Positions 23,219-33,635 of a DNA stretch of 64,000 nt are shown here, one piece after another. The notes under the pieces were generated by a model, which saw only the letters and a program-made list of their open reading frames with translations, had not been told where the DNA came from and searched no databases. The translations under genes were made by a program, and so were the position numbers. Position 1 is the stretch's first letter, and each line of letters starts with the position of its first letter. The stretch spans positions 4,852,902 through 4,916,901 of the forward strand of contig OX422199.1 in NCBI GenBank assembly GCA_949130485.1, read 5' to 3'. The stretch is from Agelas oroides (lineage: Eukaryota; Porifera; Demospongiae; Agelasida; Agelasidae).

Positions 23219-24186
23219 AGTTCTCATCCACCTCTCCGTCAGACAGGGAGACAGAAATCTCGTCCTCAGCTGCCCTCGCTCTCTTCTTTGGAGGTGAATT
23301 ATCTGGAGACTGGTAGGCCATCCTTTTTGATGATGCACATCTTTTTAGGAATAATTCCCTCCTCGTTAGGGTCCTAGAGGGGGAGGAGAATATTTCAAAA
23401 AGCAGTAATAACTAACATGACATTTCTTGTTGGTCTCCACCCTTCCCACCTCTCACCCACCTCTCATCCCACACACACACAGACACACACACACACACAC
23501 ACACACTATGAAGGCTTCTTTCATGTTGTAATGTACACTACCAACATATCTGGTACAGTGTAGCTACTTACATTGGGGGTGCTGATCGCCAGGGGTTGGA
23601 GCTCCTCAGGGGGCTCCAGGTCGTCCTCTGTCTCCAATGGCCTGTTCCTCACATGGATGGTGGCGTTCAGAGGCTCGGTGAGATCCATCGCTACACTGGA
23701 GGTGGTTGGGAAATCAAGCAAGGAGCACGAGGTGGTGGCAGGTTGTAGGCAAGTAAGCTCCATTGGGACAGGGGTGTAACTGGTTGTCTCAAGCAGAGGA
23801 GTAGAAGCTGGAGGAGCTGGTGACGTGGTGGTAAGAGGTGGTGACTGGGTAGCAGGAGCTGGAGGAGCTGGTGACGTGGTGGTAAGAGGTGGTGACTGGG
23901 TAGCAGGAGCTGGAGGAGCTGGTGACGTGGTGGTAAGAGGTGGTGACTGGGTAGCAGGAGCTGGAGGAGCTGGTGACGCGGTGGTAAGAGGTGGTGACTG
24001 GGTAGCAGGAGCTGGAGGAGCTGGTGACATGGTGGTAGGAGGTGGTGACTGGGTAGCAGGAGCTGGAGGAGCTGGTGATGTGGTGGGAGGTGACGTGGTG
24101 GGAGGAGCTATTGGATTGTAGTCTGAACAATCCCAGCTTCCTTCAGCAAGTTCATAACCAGTTCTGTGTGATGTATGAAGTGGCAA
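23219..24186 (-). CDS. Candidate spliced gene: S/T/P-rich protein with 17-residue repeats
   Basis: Exon 24186-23571 (minus) starts in a frame reading GYELAEGSWDCSDYNPIAPP, then five to six copies of the 17-residue unit SPAPPAPATQSPPLTTT, then PVPMELTCLQPA, SSVAMDLTEPLN and DDLEPPEELQPLAISTPN. It ends at a strong GTAAGT donor. The exon at 23371-23219 (acceptor ccctctag, donor GTAAGT) continues in phase 0 with DPNEEGIIPKKMCIIKKDGL and stops after PVSR. In another frame the same exon reads MAYQSPDNSPPKKRARAAED and EISVSLSDGEVDENL, which also looks protein-like, so the true frame is unsettled. The low-complexity part resembles a mucin-type linker; MELT and MDLT occur once each, 34 residues apart, which recalls KNL1 but is too little for a call. 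Confidence 0.35.
23807..24112 (-). repeat. 51-bp minisatellite, about six copies, in frame
   Basis: Units beginning GCTGGAGGAGCTGGTGACGT start at 23807, 23858, 23909, 23960, 24011 and 24062, the last degenerate. The length is a multiple of three and the minus-strand reading stays open, giving PAPPAPATQSPP(L/P)TT repeats. Confidence 0.9.
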
Positions 24187-24199
24187 AGGCAGTACTGGT

Positions 24200-24335
24200 A
24201 GCTGTACTCAAATTTCTAGCAATTTCTTGAAAAGACAGCCCCATACCCAGGCATTGCCAAATTACCCTCCAGCGTATATCAGGGGAGTATGCTGCTTTTC
24301 TTCCTGGCTCTGCAGATCTAATGTTAGACATTGCA
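24200..24335 (-). pseudogene. N-terminal HTH fragment of a Tc1/mariner-like transposase
   Basis: From an ATG at about 24330 the minus strand reads MSNIRSAEPGRKAAYSPDIR, WRVIWQCLGMGLSFQEIARN and LSTATSTA. YS.D.RWR.I....G.S..EIA..L....STA is the first helix-turn-helix of Tc1-like transposases. The frame ends after 56 codons with no catalytic domain. It sits immediately upstream of the S/T/P-rich frame, so an exapted first exon is conceivable but unsupported. Confidence 0.5.
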
Positions 24336-25425
24336 CTGACTGGTATACACTACTGACTGAGAAAGTTTAAACTGCCCGCCAACGGTTTGTGCTTGTGGCA
24401 TGCGCAGGACGCAGTATACAATACGCATTATGCAATAAGTAAGCTGTTTGATCGGAATTGAAATCTGCAGTAATCACATTTACATGTGTACCTAATGTCA
24501 AACTCAATTAAGTCACCACATGCAACTGCAAGTGATCATTTGATCTCCAACAATGTTATATATGTGATGCTGGACATGTGTTCATACCCAACACGATCCC
24601 AGTGGCACCACTGTGGGCAGAAGTCACCTAGCCTCATCTTCATCTTGAAAGTACAGCATATACTGGGAGATTGTGGTTCTGTAGGTCAATGTACTTCAGT
24701 CAAGTCAAATGGCCCATTGGTCTCCCAGGAAAGGTTGAAGAGTATAGTTTACACATACCTTCTCTCTTTCCTCTTGTGAAATGTCCTAAGTCTGATTTCT
24801 GTTTGTCTGTTCACGTACAATATACAAAGTGTTGATGTTACCACTGCAGTTGCATGCAGACTTCTTTTTCGGATCGTACATGACTCATTTTGTGCTCAGT
24901 TGTACCACATCTAAGTTCCAATGTCAATCTGCGTCAATGCATGGGAAGGATTATTTTATTGACACCCATTCATGATTTCTATTAGTAAAGATGAGGATAC
25001 GTTTATAAATACTGCACAAATATACCATGCACTATAATTTTGGATGTGTACTGTTACTTTTGCAAACTTTGGGAGTGTCATAGCGTTGCAAGAGATATAA
25101 GATTCACAGCACTGCAAGAAGTATGAGATTCACAGCATCGCAAAATAGATTGCAATGCACTTTGTGCAAATTGGTATTTTGGTACCATGTGTACTTACAC
25201 CAACAGCACTCAAACTCTGGTAAACACCTTTCCATAAGCTGAACATCTATACTCTCCACTGCAAGACAGCTCATGAGATAAAGCAAAAGCTTCTGTCATG
25301 TTTGTTACCGAACTGGGAGTAGTTGTACTGAAGACCACAATGTACACATCATAGTTTATCTTTGACTGCACCAGTGCAGGTGAAGGCTTACAGGAATGGT
25401 TGGCCACTAGTTCTTTAGTACATTC
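24336..25425. other. No gene seen
   Basis: AT-rich DNA. A short direct duplication (GAGATATAAGATTCACAGCA / GTATGAGATTCACAGCATCG) lies at 25090-25140. No coding stretch is convincing. Confidence 0.35.
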
Positions 25426-25719
25426 TTAGCAGCAGTGGATGTCATATGCCTCCCAGGGTGCGCCTAGGTAGTCTATGCTTTCTTGGACCACCAGGGACGA
25501 GTATGCCAGCAGGTCTGGGACTTTCTGTGGCTCACAAAGTGCAATCATACTGATGTATGTGTTGAAACAAACAACCCACTCTTCAATACTGTGTATGTGC
25601 CTCAGCTTCTTTGGTTTTTCTTGGGAGAACCAGTCATAAGGTGGTGTCCAACTCACCCTAACTTCCTCACTCTGTGTCATGCTCTGATAATGCAGAAGTA
25701 ACTGGTTTACAGAAGGCAC
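25426..25719 (-). pseudogene. Retrotransposon Gag-like fragment
   Basis: The minus-strand frame includes RHIHSIEEWVVCFNTYISMI, CEPQKVPDLLAYSSLVVQES and DYLGAPWEAYDIHC. The pattern I.S..EW...F..Y......P...PDLL.Y..L........G..W..YD matches a domain found in multicopy metazoan retroelement or tyrosine-recombinase-element proteins. It ends at WEAYDIHCC with a stop, where the family usually continues with FR. Fragment only. Confidence 0.45.
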
Positions 25720-26032
25720 AGATGGCTCTTGCCCCTTGTCATCAAGCTACTCACAACTTGTACTTCTCAGTAAGGATGCCATGTACACTTTTCCCAAAAT
25801 GCATTTATTTTCAATGCATCATGCTGCATGGTAAGGGTCACAAATGCAGGTTCTGTTTTGCTGCTTTAGCCTGGATAGATCAGCAGCTAGTATACAAGTG
25901 TGTTTATTACTGGCCTCCAGATCAAAGTGTTGTAGGTGGCATGCAATCCTATGTGGTAACTAATGCATAATGATAAAGTTTGCATCAACAACTCGAAGGA
26001 GTGGTGCACTAAGGTCTGTTAATTCATCACAG

Positions 26033-27190
26033 CAGTAGGAGGTTGCTGGGGTACCAAAACCAGCTCTGCTGGTGGATGTAGTCAAGTTTCTTGTTGGTCT
26101 ACTCTGTTGTCACCTGCAGACAGCCAAAATTCAGTGCATCTGGTGATAGCAAGTATTTCTTGCTCCTTCACACACGTGGGTTTTCTACTGGGGTACCAAG
26201 GTGCGTATAATGTGACCAGTCTGGGATCAGATGGAGGCAAATGTAGTGTTTGCATGTCGATTGTTCCAATACTAGACTCTGCTACTCCATGTTGTACCTT
26301 TATCAGTTGCTCTTTGTTACCCATGCATGTAGACAACGCCCACCTACAAAAGGCAACATACAAAGTATGGACACATTAGTTCTGTTCATCACAACAGTAG
26401 GAGGTTGCTGGGGTACCAAAACCAGCTCTGCTGGTGGATGCAGTCAAGTTTCTTGTTGGTCTCCTCTGTTATCACCTGCAGACAGCCAAAGTTCAGTGCA
26501 TCTGGTGATAGCAAGTATTTCTTGCTCCTTCACACACATGGATTTTCTACTGGGGGTACCAAGGTGCGTATAATGTGACCAGTCTGGGATCAGATGGAGG
26601 CAAATGTAGTGTTTGCATGTCGATTGTTCCAATACTAGACTCTGCTACTCCATGTTGTACCTTTATCAGTTGCTCTTTGTTGCCCATGCATGTAGACAAC
26701 GCCCACCTACAAAAGGCAACATACAAAGTATGGACACATTAGTTCTGTTCATCACAACAGTAGGAGGTTGCTGGGGTACCAAAACCAGCTCTGCTGGTGG
26801 ATGCAGTCAAGTTTCTTGTTGGTCTCCTCTGTTATCACCTGCAGACAGCCAAAATTCAGTGCATCTGGTGATAGCAAGTATTTCTTGCTCCTTCACACAC
26901 ATGGATTTTCTACTGGGGTACCAAGGTGCGTATAGTGTGACCAGTTTGGGATCAGATGGAGGCAAATGTAGTGTTTGCATGTCGATTGTTCCAATACTAG
27001 ACTCTGCTACTCCATGTTGTACCTTTATCAGTTGCTCTTTGTTGCCCATGTAGACAATGCCCACCTACAAAAGGCAACATACAAAGTATGGACACATTAG
27101 TTCTGTTCATCACAACAGTAGGAGGTTGCTGGGGTACCAAAACCAGCTCTGCTGGTGGATGTAGTCAAGTTTCTTGTTGGTCTACTCTGT
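26033..27190. repeat. About 360-bp tandem repeat, 3.2 copies, resembling a multiplied exon
   Basis: Units start at CAGTAGGAGGTTGCTGGGGT at 26033, 26395, 26758 and 27116 (the last is partial) and are about 97% alike. On the minus strand each full unit holds the same frame: an acceptor ccttttgtag, then GNKEQLIKVQHGVAESSIGT, IDMQTLHLPPSDP, LVTLYAPWYPSRK, CVKEQEILAITRCTEFWLSA and a possible GTGATA/GTGACA donor. The second unit has an extra G (CTGGGGGTACC) that breaks the frame. Either a young segmental tandem duplication of one exon of an unrecognised gene, or a satellite derived from one. The next minus-strand frame upstream (27415-27203, ELSKIEHAINKAI ... RLEEWLKLEKAV) could be a neighbouring exon. 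Confidence 0.75.
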
Positions 27191-27419
27191 TACCAACAGA
27201 GTCTATAAAACAAAAATGGAAATGGAACATACTTTCTTTACTGACACCTGTACGGCCTTCTCCAGCTTGAGCCACTCTTCCAATCGACCCCTTACGTCTG
27301 GAGAATGTTCTTGATGCCGCCTTGCGCTTCTCTGTTTTTCCCTGGCTGTTGGCCTTTCCTCAGGTATTATCGCTTTATTGATTGCATGTTCGATCTTTGA
27401 AAGCTCTCCTGCCACCCCG

Positions 27420-28289
27420 ATGAATGGGATATGGCGTCCTAATTCGCCAGAACTTTTGCAAGGTTTCTACTAATTGTCACCTTGGGCCGTAACAGCAAGT
27501 ACAAAATTATTGCGCCCAACAGTCCATTACTACAACCCAGCAGTGTTGTTGTCAATTAGTTTCTGAATGTAGTCATTAGTTTTTGAGGTGGTCCTTACTG
27601 GTGCGAATTTTTACACTTCAGTAGATGCGTGATCTGGACGCTAAAAGGGGGTCAATACTCAAGCACATCAATATACAAGCGAGCCCATCAAGTACCATGC
27701 CATCTAATACCTTTCAGTAGTATGACAGGCAACTCGGATCCCTGTGCACTCCTTTTTCATCCGAACCCTAAACAGCGGAAGTTGCGAACAGTTCTATGAC
27801 AGCTTGTCTATCTAATAAGTAAAGACATTTTGTTATGAAAATTTCCAAGCATCGAAATAAGCATCTGGTTAGCCCTTTGTTTAACCCTGATACGCATGCA
27901 CAGAAATCAATCATGTGGTTTACTGAAAGAAAGGATGATATTGTGTCTCATTAAACTAGCTGAGTTTAGACATTTGGTTGAAAGCAAACCTCAGTAAGTA
28001 GTTATATGAGTTGACAGTGAAGTCAGAGTGAGTTACAGGGGTACTATCCTTATGGAAATCAATGTGAACACAACAAAGTGCACGATGTAGAGAAGTCTTG
28101 AAGAATGTACTGTAATTAGTATGGGTTTAGAATGTTTCTGCTGCAAGTCACTATCACACACTGATCTGGGTTCGTCAAAGAGTCAAGTTCTATGGGTACT
28201 TGAAAATCCCAGAGGACATGGGAACAGCATCCGCATGTGCCGTCCCCGTTCTGCTGCAGAAAACTCATTTGTCAGGTGGTTTTTTATAT
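27420..28289. other. No gene seen
   Basis: No splice-flanked frame or clear repeat was recognised. Confidence 0.3.
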
Positions 28290-29079
28290 TGGTATACTCT
28301 TCGAGAGAGAGATGGTGGAGTACTGTTTGGCAGTAGTCATCACCTGTCCAGACAGCCACCAAGGAGTCATGTGGCGGCACCCCACACAGGGTTAGATTGA
28401 CAAATCTCGACATCATTCTGAATATAAAACGCTGGAAGTTGAGAATAGAATCATCTACAGTCGCTCCTATTCAGAAAAAAAAATTAATTGCAGTTATCAT
28501 ACATTTCTACAACACACACCAGACTCCAACAGAATACATACTCACCTTGTGCCACTGGCGAGTTGGCAGCCACCAGGGCTGGGTGAATTAAATGAGTGTA
28601 GTAGGATATAATCAGTGCTGGATCCTGCAGTGGGATTGTTGGTGTAGCAGAAGTGGTCCAGTTGGTCTGCATGGTAAGCTTCATTTACATGCCTTACAGC
28701 CATGCAAAGCCCAAGAACCATGGCAAAAATCTATCTAATTCTAGCTGGGTATTAGCCTCGTTCCCAGTATACTGTTGGAGAGTGAGATGGTGGAGGACTG
28801 ATAGGGAATACTCATCTCCTGTCTGGAGAGTCACCAAGGAGTCATGTGGCACCCCACACAGGGTTAGATTGACAAATCTCGACATCATTCTGAATATAAA
28901 ACGCTGGAAGTTGAGAATAGAATCATCTACAGTCACTCCTATTCAGAAAAAAAAAAATTGCAGTTATCATACATTTCCACAACACACACCAGACTCCAAC
29001 AGAATACATACTCACCTTGTGCCACTGGCGAGTTGGCAGCCGCCAGGGCTGGGTGAATTAAATGAGTGTAGTAGGATAT
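28290..29079. repeat. Direct duplication of about 315 bp
   Basis: 28290-28609 and 28766-29079 are nearly identical (GTATACTSTTSGAGAG ... GTGTAGTAGGATAT), differing by a few substitutions, small indels (GGCGGCACC vs GGCACC) and the A-run near 28480/28955. On the minus strand each copy offers an exon-like frame (RFIFRMMSRFVNLTLCGVP) followed upstream by a pyrimidine tract, and the right copy abuts the RT fragment at 29012. Confidence 0.85.
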
Positions 29080-29715
29080 CAAGTTCTCTGCATTCCTTGA
29101 CCAGACACAACGAAGCAACATCATCCACCATTGACCTCATAGCAGCTCCACCCACTCCAGTAGCACCATCCCTCACCGTCCTCTTCAAGAACCCTAGTTT
29201 CCTGACCAGCAATCGGGACCTTACAGACTCCATCTCTAGAGTAGTGACTGCGGCTGTATTGGAGTGATGCTTTGGCCATCTTAATGCCCTCTTCGCCAAC
29301 TCCCCCAAACAGGCCTCCAACTGCTGCATTATCTACTCTGTCACAATCCAATTCTCACAACCATATAGAAGAACTGGATCTCCACTACTGACCTTGTTGA
29401 CAAGGGACTAAGGTCACCCTGAAAAGCCCCAATGCTTCCAAAGTGAAAGAAGGCTCTCCTGGCCTTCTGAATGTTCTCTTCCACAGCACGTGAAGCAAGG
29501 AGATCTCCTCTCCACCAGTAGCCCAGACATTTTCCCTCATACCCACTGGGTAGTACAGAGCCGTCAATCTCACACTCAGGTAGAACATCACACCTCTGCC
29601 CTCTGTCAAACACTACCACATCACACTTTTGTACGTTCAGCTTCAGAAAATTGTTCTCTGCAAACTTCTTCACCATGTATACGAACTGCACATGTGCAAT
29701 TGTAGTTCTCGGCAT
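29012..29715 (-). pseudogene. LINE reverse-transcriptase C-terminal fragment, frameshifted
   Basis: The minus strand reads KKFAENNFLKLNVQKCDVVV, CEIDGSVLPSGYEGKCLGYW and NIQKARRAFFHFGS up to about 29345. It then continues in another frame with LLYGCENWIVTE, a stop, QQLEACLGELAKRALRWPKH and VRSRLLVRKLGFLKR, ending near 29012. This is the post-catalytic thumb/connection part of non-LTR RTs (L-N..K..V, then LLYG.E.W). One frameshift and one stop break it, and the YADD core is missing. The end AAG|GTGAGTATG looks like a splice donor, unusual for a LINE. Confidence 0.65.
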
Positions 29716-29966
29716 ACTGCTTGCTCAGGCTCACCCCACAATGCCCTGCATTCGTCTAGTAGACTGATTATTGTGGTATGCATCAATTATACTCTGCAGC
29801 CTACTCTGTGTATACACAGAAAATGACCACCTGCTACATGTAGTACAGTACAAACTGTCATGTTGACAAAGCAAATGCCAGACAACTGCTAGGCACTGTG
29901 CTGGGTACTATGCCATTGTGTCTGTCCCTTGGACTGGTAAAAAAATTTGACTCTTGTCTTCTTTAG

Positions 29967-29983
29967 TGCATGTCACACACACA

Positions 29984-30079
<96 letters not shown>
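29967..30079. repeat. (CA)n microsatellite with a (CACG)n start
   Basis: CACGCACGCACGCACG passes into about 75 bases of CA with one AAAC interruption. Confidence 0.95.
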
Positions 30080-30080
<1 letters not shown>

Positions 30081-30344
30081 CCAAGAAACCTCTTGTACAA
30101 AATATTATACAGACTACATAATTGGCAACTAATGAGGAATGGTTGTATGGCAATTATATGGAAGGGACCAAATCTGTCGAACAATGTTGTTTCTAATACT
30201 TGGAGCTCTCTAGCCCCTAAATTCCATACACATCCACCTTATATATTGATTGAATTGTGGGATCTATTTTTTCTGTTCTTTTGCGCTATACGTACCTGCC
30301 CAGTATAATTATATGTTGAGATTGTGTAGTTTCTTTCTTGTTAG

Positions 30345-30416
30345 GAAAGTGAGAAGAAACAAAAGCAGCAGGACAGGCACCTTGCTGAAAGGTTGAATCA
30401 ACTCTATAATGGAACG
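30345..30416 (+). CDS. Exon of the RNF168-like gene (MIU2-like motif)
   Basis: The acceptor tttctttcttgttag and the donor GTGAGC enclose 72 bases, phase 0 at both ends, reading ESEKKQKQQDRHLAERLNQL then YNGT. The core D-R-H-L-A-E-R-L-N-Q follows the MIU ubiquitin-binding consensus and especially the second MIU of RNF168/RNF169, where a KQEEQD run leads into LLA..L. The same strand, the same phase, and the order MIU1 then MIU2 then a basic tail link it to 1070-1228 and 31738-32118. The 29 kb between contains only transposon debris and unresolved minus-strand frames. The gene could instead have extra exons that I missed. Confidence 0.5.
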
Positions 30417-30703
30417 GTGAGCCTAATGGTATAATGTTAACTACAATGGCAGTATGTAGCCTTGTTCCCAGGCCTGGCCCAGTTTCCATCACTTGCAGTA
30501 CAGAATAGCTTATGCCGTTTTTCAAATACTAAATGTCAACAAGTCTTGAGGAAAGCCTGTAAAGTGTCAACTGGTATTTAATATACTTTGGAAGCCATTC
30601 TTTGCCATATACAGCAGCCAGTTTGTCAAGTTAATCCTTTTTGACTTTATGCTTTGGTAACTCTCAATTTCCATGTCCATTTTCCATCCAGCAAGGTAGC
30701 CCT

Positions 30704-31150
30704 TAACCTCATTCCCAGGCCTCCCCCGTTTTTCTTTGTTCGTCGGTTTGTGTTTAGTATAATACACGGAAGCAGAAAAGCGTCGAAAAACGGGGAAGGC
30801 CTGAGAACACCTACGTATCACATGAGTGACATCTGGTGGACGTAAGGAGGGGCGGTGCCCATCTACAAACTCATGTGCAATAAACGATAGAGCGAGTTTC
30901 TTACTGGTGAAGTCGAGTATTGTCGATCTCGCGAACGTCTGGGTTCCTGGCTATCGTTGGAGTGCTCGATGATGAAGACTGGTACATTATTTGAACGTGG
31001 ACCCCTCCCCCCCCTACGTCCACCTCGTGTCCACCAGACGTCATTCACGTGATATGTGTTCCCAGGCCTTCCCCGTTTTTTCGCCGCTCTTCCACTTCCG
31101 TGAAACCGAACCGAAGAACAAAAAACGGGGGAGGCCTGGGAACGAGGCTA
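30704..31150. mobile_element. MITE with subterminal hairpins, TAGCCTCGTTCCCAGGCC ends, copy 1
   Basis: Starts TAACCTCATTCCCAGGCC and ends GGCCTGGGAACGAGGCTA. Each end forms its own stem (CCCCCGTTTTT...AAAACGGGG at 30724-30800; CCCCGTTTTTTCG...AAAACGGGGG at 31070-31130). The middle contains ACGTCATTCACGTGAT and GTGCAATAAACGATAGAGCG. A 5'-shortened copy in the same orientation is at 39053-39394. It lies in the intron between the two downstream RNF168-like exons. Confidence 0.75.
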
Positions 31151-31737
31151 GGTATCCCTGCTACTGCTATCTGTGTCTGGAGCTGTAGTGGAATCACAAA
31201 CACTAGGCAAACATTCCCAGGTGTACAAGTCTGCACTGTTATATGAAAGCTAGGTAGTTTGTCTATTATGAAAGTGTTAAGCGCTTATACAGAGGCAGAG
31301 TCACATCATGGGCTGGATCAGGGTTAAAACTGACTGTGGCACATCACAGCATTCTCTTTATGGCAACTACCAAGTCCCCCACAAGGCTTGCCCAGCGTTT
31401 GTAGCTCCTTTACAGTTCCAGATATTGTGTTGGGGCCACAAAAGCATATCAATATTGAAAGCGTTTCGCATAAAAATTTAATTTTACATACATTTCTGCC
31501 CCTACAGTACAAAACAAAACAAGCTTAGAGCCAAACATGATTTTCACACTTCTTTTGAAAGGCATGCTTTTATCACTTGTGCATCATTTGCCTGAAGCAC
31601 CTTAGTGTACTCAGTACATAAGAAAAATCCACCATTCAACTCGCTAGTGTGTGGCTCATAGCAATGTCAACTTTCATAAAAATCTTCCCCCATGGAATAT
31701 TGTGTGTACCATGATTATGTATGCTTACACCCTACAG

Positions 31738-32118
31738 GAATCTCTATCAAAGGATGAAACACGGAGATCTCCTACTTCTGGATTCTCTGGCAGGAAACAG
31801 ATCAAGCGTAGGGCAGTAAAGTTGAACTCGCATCAGTCATCACCTCACCTGGCGGGATTAAAGCCCATCACTACGTGGTTCAAACACACTACTAATGCTG
31901 TGATGATGCCTCACGATACCTGTTCAGAATGCTCAGGTGGAGGAGGTGAACATATGAAGAGTGGTAACTGCAACTGCTGCTACACCCATTTAGAGGTGGA
32001 TCAACAAGACTCTGCAACTGTTGGTGTTCACCTAGCTACAAGGCAATCCGGCTGTATCACATCTGATGGTAGCTCCAATCAACAAACCTCCATCCTGACT
32101 GGATTGTGTACAACATGA
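31738..32118 (+). CDS. Terminal exon of the RNF168-like gene
   Basis: The acceptor cttacaccctacag precedes 31738; the frame enters in phase 0 and runs 126 codons to a TGA at 32116-32118. It begins ESLSKDETRRSPTSGFSGRK, continues KRRAVKLNSHQSSPHLAGLK and PITTWFKHT, then has a Cys-rich part (CSECSGGGGE, NCNCCYTH), and ends LTGLCTT. A basic, serine-rich tail with RS/RK clusters after MIU2 is what the LR-motif region of RNF168/RNF169 looks like, but residue-level similarity is weak. No canonical AATAAA was found in the next 300 bases. Confidence 0.45.
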   Translation, partial: ESLSKDETRRSPTSGFSGRKQIKRRAVKLNSHQSSPHLAGLKPITTWFKHTTNAVMMPHDTCSECSGGGGEHMKSGNCNCCYTHLEVDQQDSATVGVHLATRQSGCITSDGSSNQQTSILTGLCTT

Positions 32119-33310
32119 GACATCAGTAGATGTTTCAGTCTGTTATTTCACATTTATCACCAACAACCGATTTCTGTATTGTTTTTGTCATTGTGATATT
32201 CATTACTCACGCGGTATGTTGTTTGGCTTCACACTTGTTGTAGACTAAGTTGCAACGTTGAGGGGCGTGGAATGAACGTTGAGCCGTGAGTAACAACACT
32301 AGTCCCTAGTAGCCAACGGTGTGGATGTCGGGTTCTGCGGACCCCTAACAGATCAGTCATAGGTAAGTTTATGTTGTTGTACCTGAGTACATGCACCGCT
32401 CAAACATACTGACCGTTCCGGGATGAACAATCCGCAATGAACCACATCCCTGAATTGGAAAAGGCATGCAGGCCTAGTTGTTATGCAAACTCACCCACTG
32501 CGCAGGACGCGTTTTGTGCATCCACATGGTACCAAGCCTCAAATTGGCACCTGCAGGGGCTGTGCTGCATAATCTGTGCACTTTTGGAGGTCGAGTTTCC
32601 TCTCATTTTCTGGCACATAATACTACATTTATAGTCACTTGAATAACAACACGGGCATGTCAGATGAAGTGAGGGCAGTGTACATATCATTGAAGCGGGA
32701 TGGGTTGTGGAAAGCAAAAACACAGTCTTGTACAGATTGATAATACTTTTGAGATGAAATTCAAACCATATAGCTAATTCATGTGAACACTAACACAGCA
32801 GTAGTCTAGCTATCTATGTAGCACTGTACCATAAGGCAAAAACTGTAGAGGAACCTGAGAATGAGGTAACATGCTATACGTTCGTAACCTCACTCTAGCC
32901 TCATTCCACAGTACTGCCAGCAACGGTAGCTGTGGTGGAGGCCTGGGAATGAGGCTACCTTCACTCAAGGCATCCCACATCAACATATAGGCTTGGAGGG
33001 AACTGTTAATGGATAAGGCTACATGTGAATGAGTCTCTTTAAAGCAGGCATACAAGTGATGTTTAACAAAACATTGTCAGTCACACCCCCAGTCTAGTAA
33101 TTTAGATGGCCCTTGAGTAGCTGTTGCTATGAACACAGGTTTTTACTGTGCAGTTCACTCCCTTCCTGAGTTTGTTCTTTTAGGCGACATACTGAGAATA
33201 CACTCAGAAAGCAAGGCCAGAAGCAAAAGTCACCACAGCCTGAGGGTACTGCTATGGAAGTGTAAATTCTTGTCCTCTTGTTCTCTGGCTGGAGGCAGGT
33301 TTTCAGTGAT
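32119..33310. other. 3' flank with repeat fragments
   Basis: Positions 32466-32518 match 695-752 in inverted orientation. 32893-32958 is a short hairpin element (CTAGCCTCATTCC ... GGCCTGGGAATGAGGCTACC). No gene is recognised. Confidence 0.45.
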
Positions 33311-33635
33311 ACTGTAAGTTCCCCAAAATATATGCCCCCTTCGAACAAATGCCCTCCCCCCTCTTTAACCCACAATTTCTTGCATAGGTATTTTTCCCTC
33401 ATGTAAATGCCTTGTAGCGAGCATCAATTTGAGTATGCTTTTTGTGAACTTTTGGTTTAGCTTCAATGTCAATTGTGTTTGTATACATAAAGTCACTACA
33501 CCCTCATACTACTCGAGACCAACTAAATATTCAGACAAATATCCCTCCCCACTCTTGCCTCAAAGTAGTGTGTGAAAAGAGGGGAGGGGGGGGGGGGGGG
33601 GGGGGGGGGGGGCATATTTATTGGAGCTTACAGTA
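33311..33635. mobile_element. MITE with TIR ACTGTAAGTTCCCCAAAATA
   Basis: ACTGTAAG(T/C)TCC..AA.ATATGCCCC at 33311-33337 is repeated inverted as GGGGCATATTTATTGGAGCT TACAGT at 33609-33635. A 27-base G homopolymer (33586-33612) borders the right end and is a likely assembly weak point. Confidence 0.75.

Noticed and set aside
23521..24186. KNL1 kinetochore scaffold gene, from MELT and MDLT motifs
   Set aside because: Only two short motifs; no KI/RVSF motif, coiled coil or RWD domain was found nearby.
29947..30308. ORFs across the CA microsatellite
   Set aside because: HT/CV dipeptide runs arise from the simple repeat in both strands.
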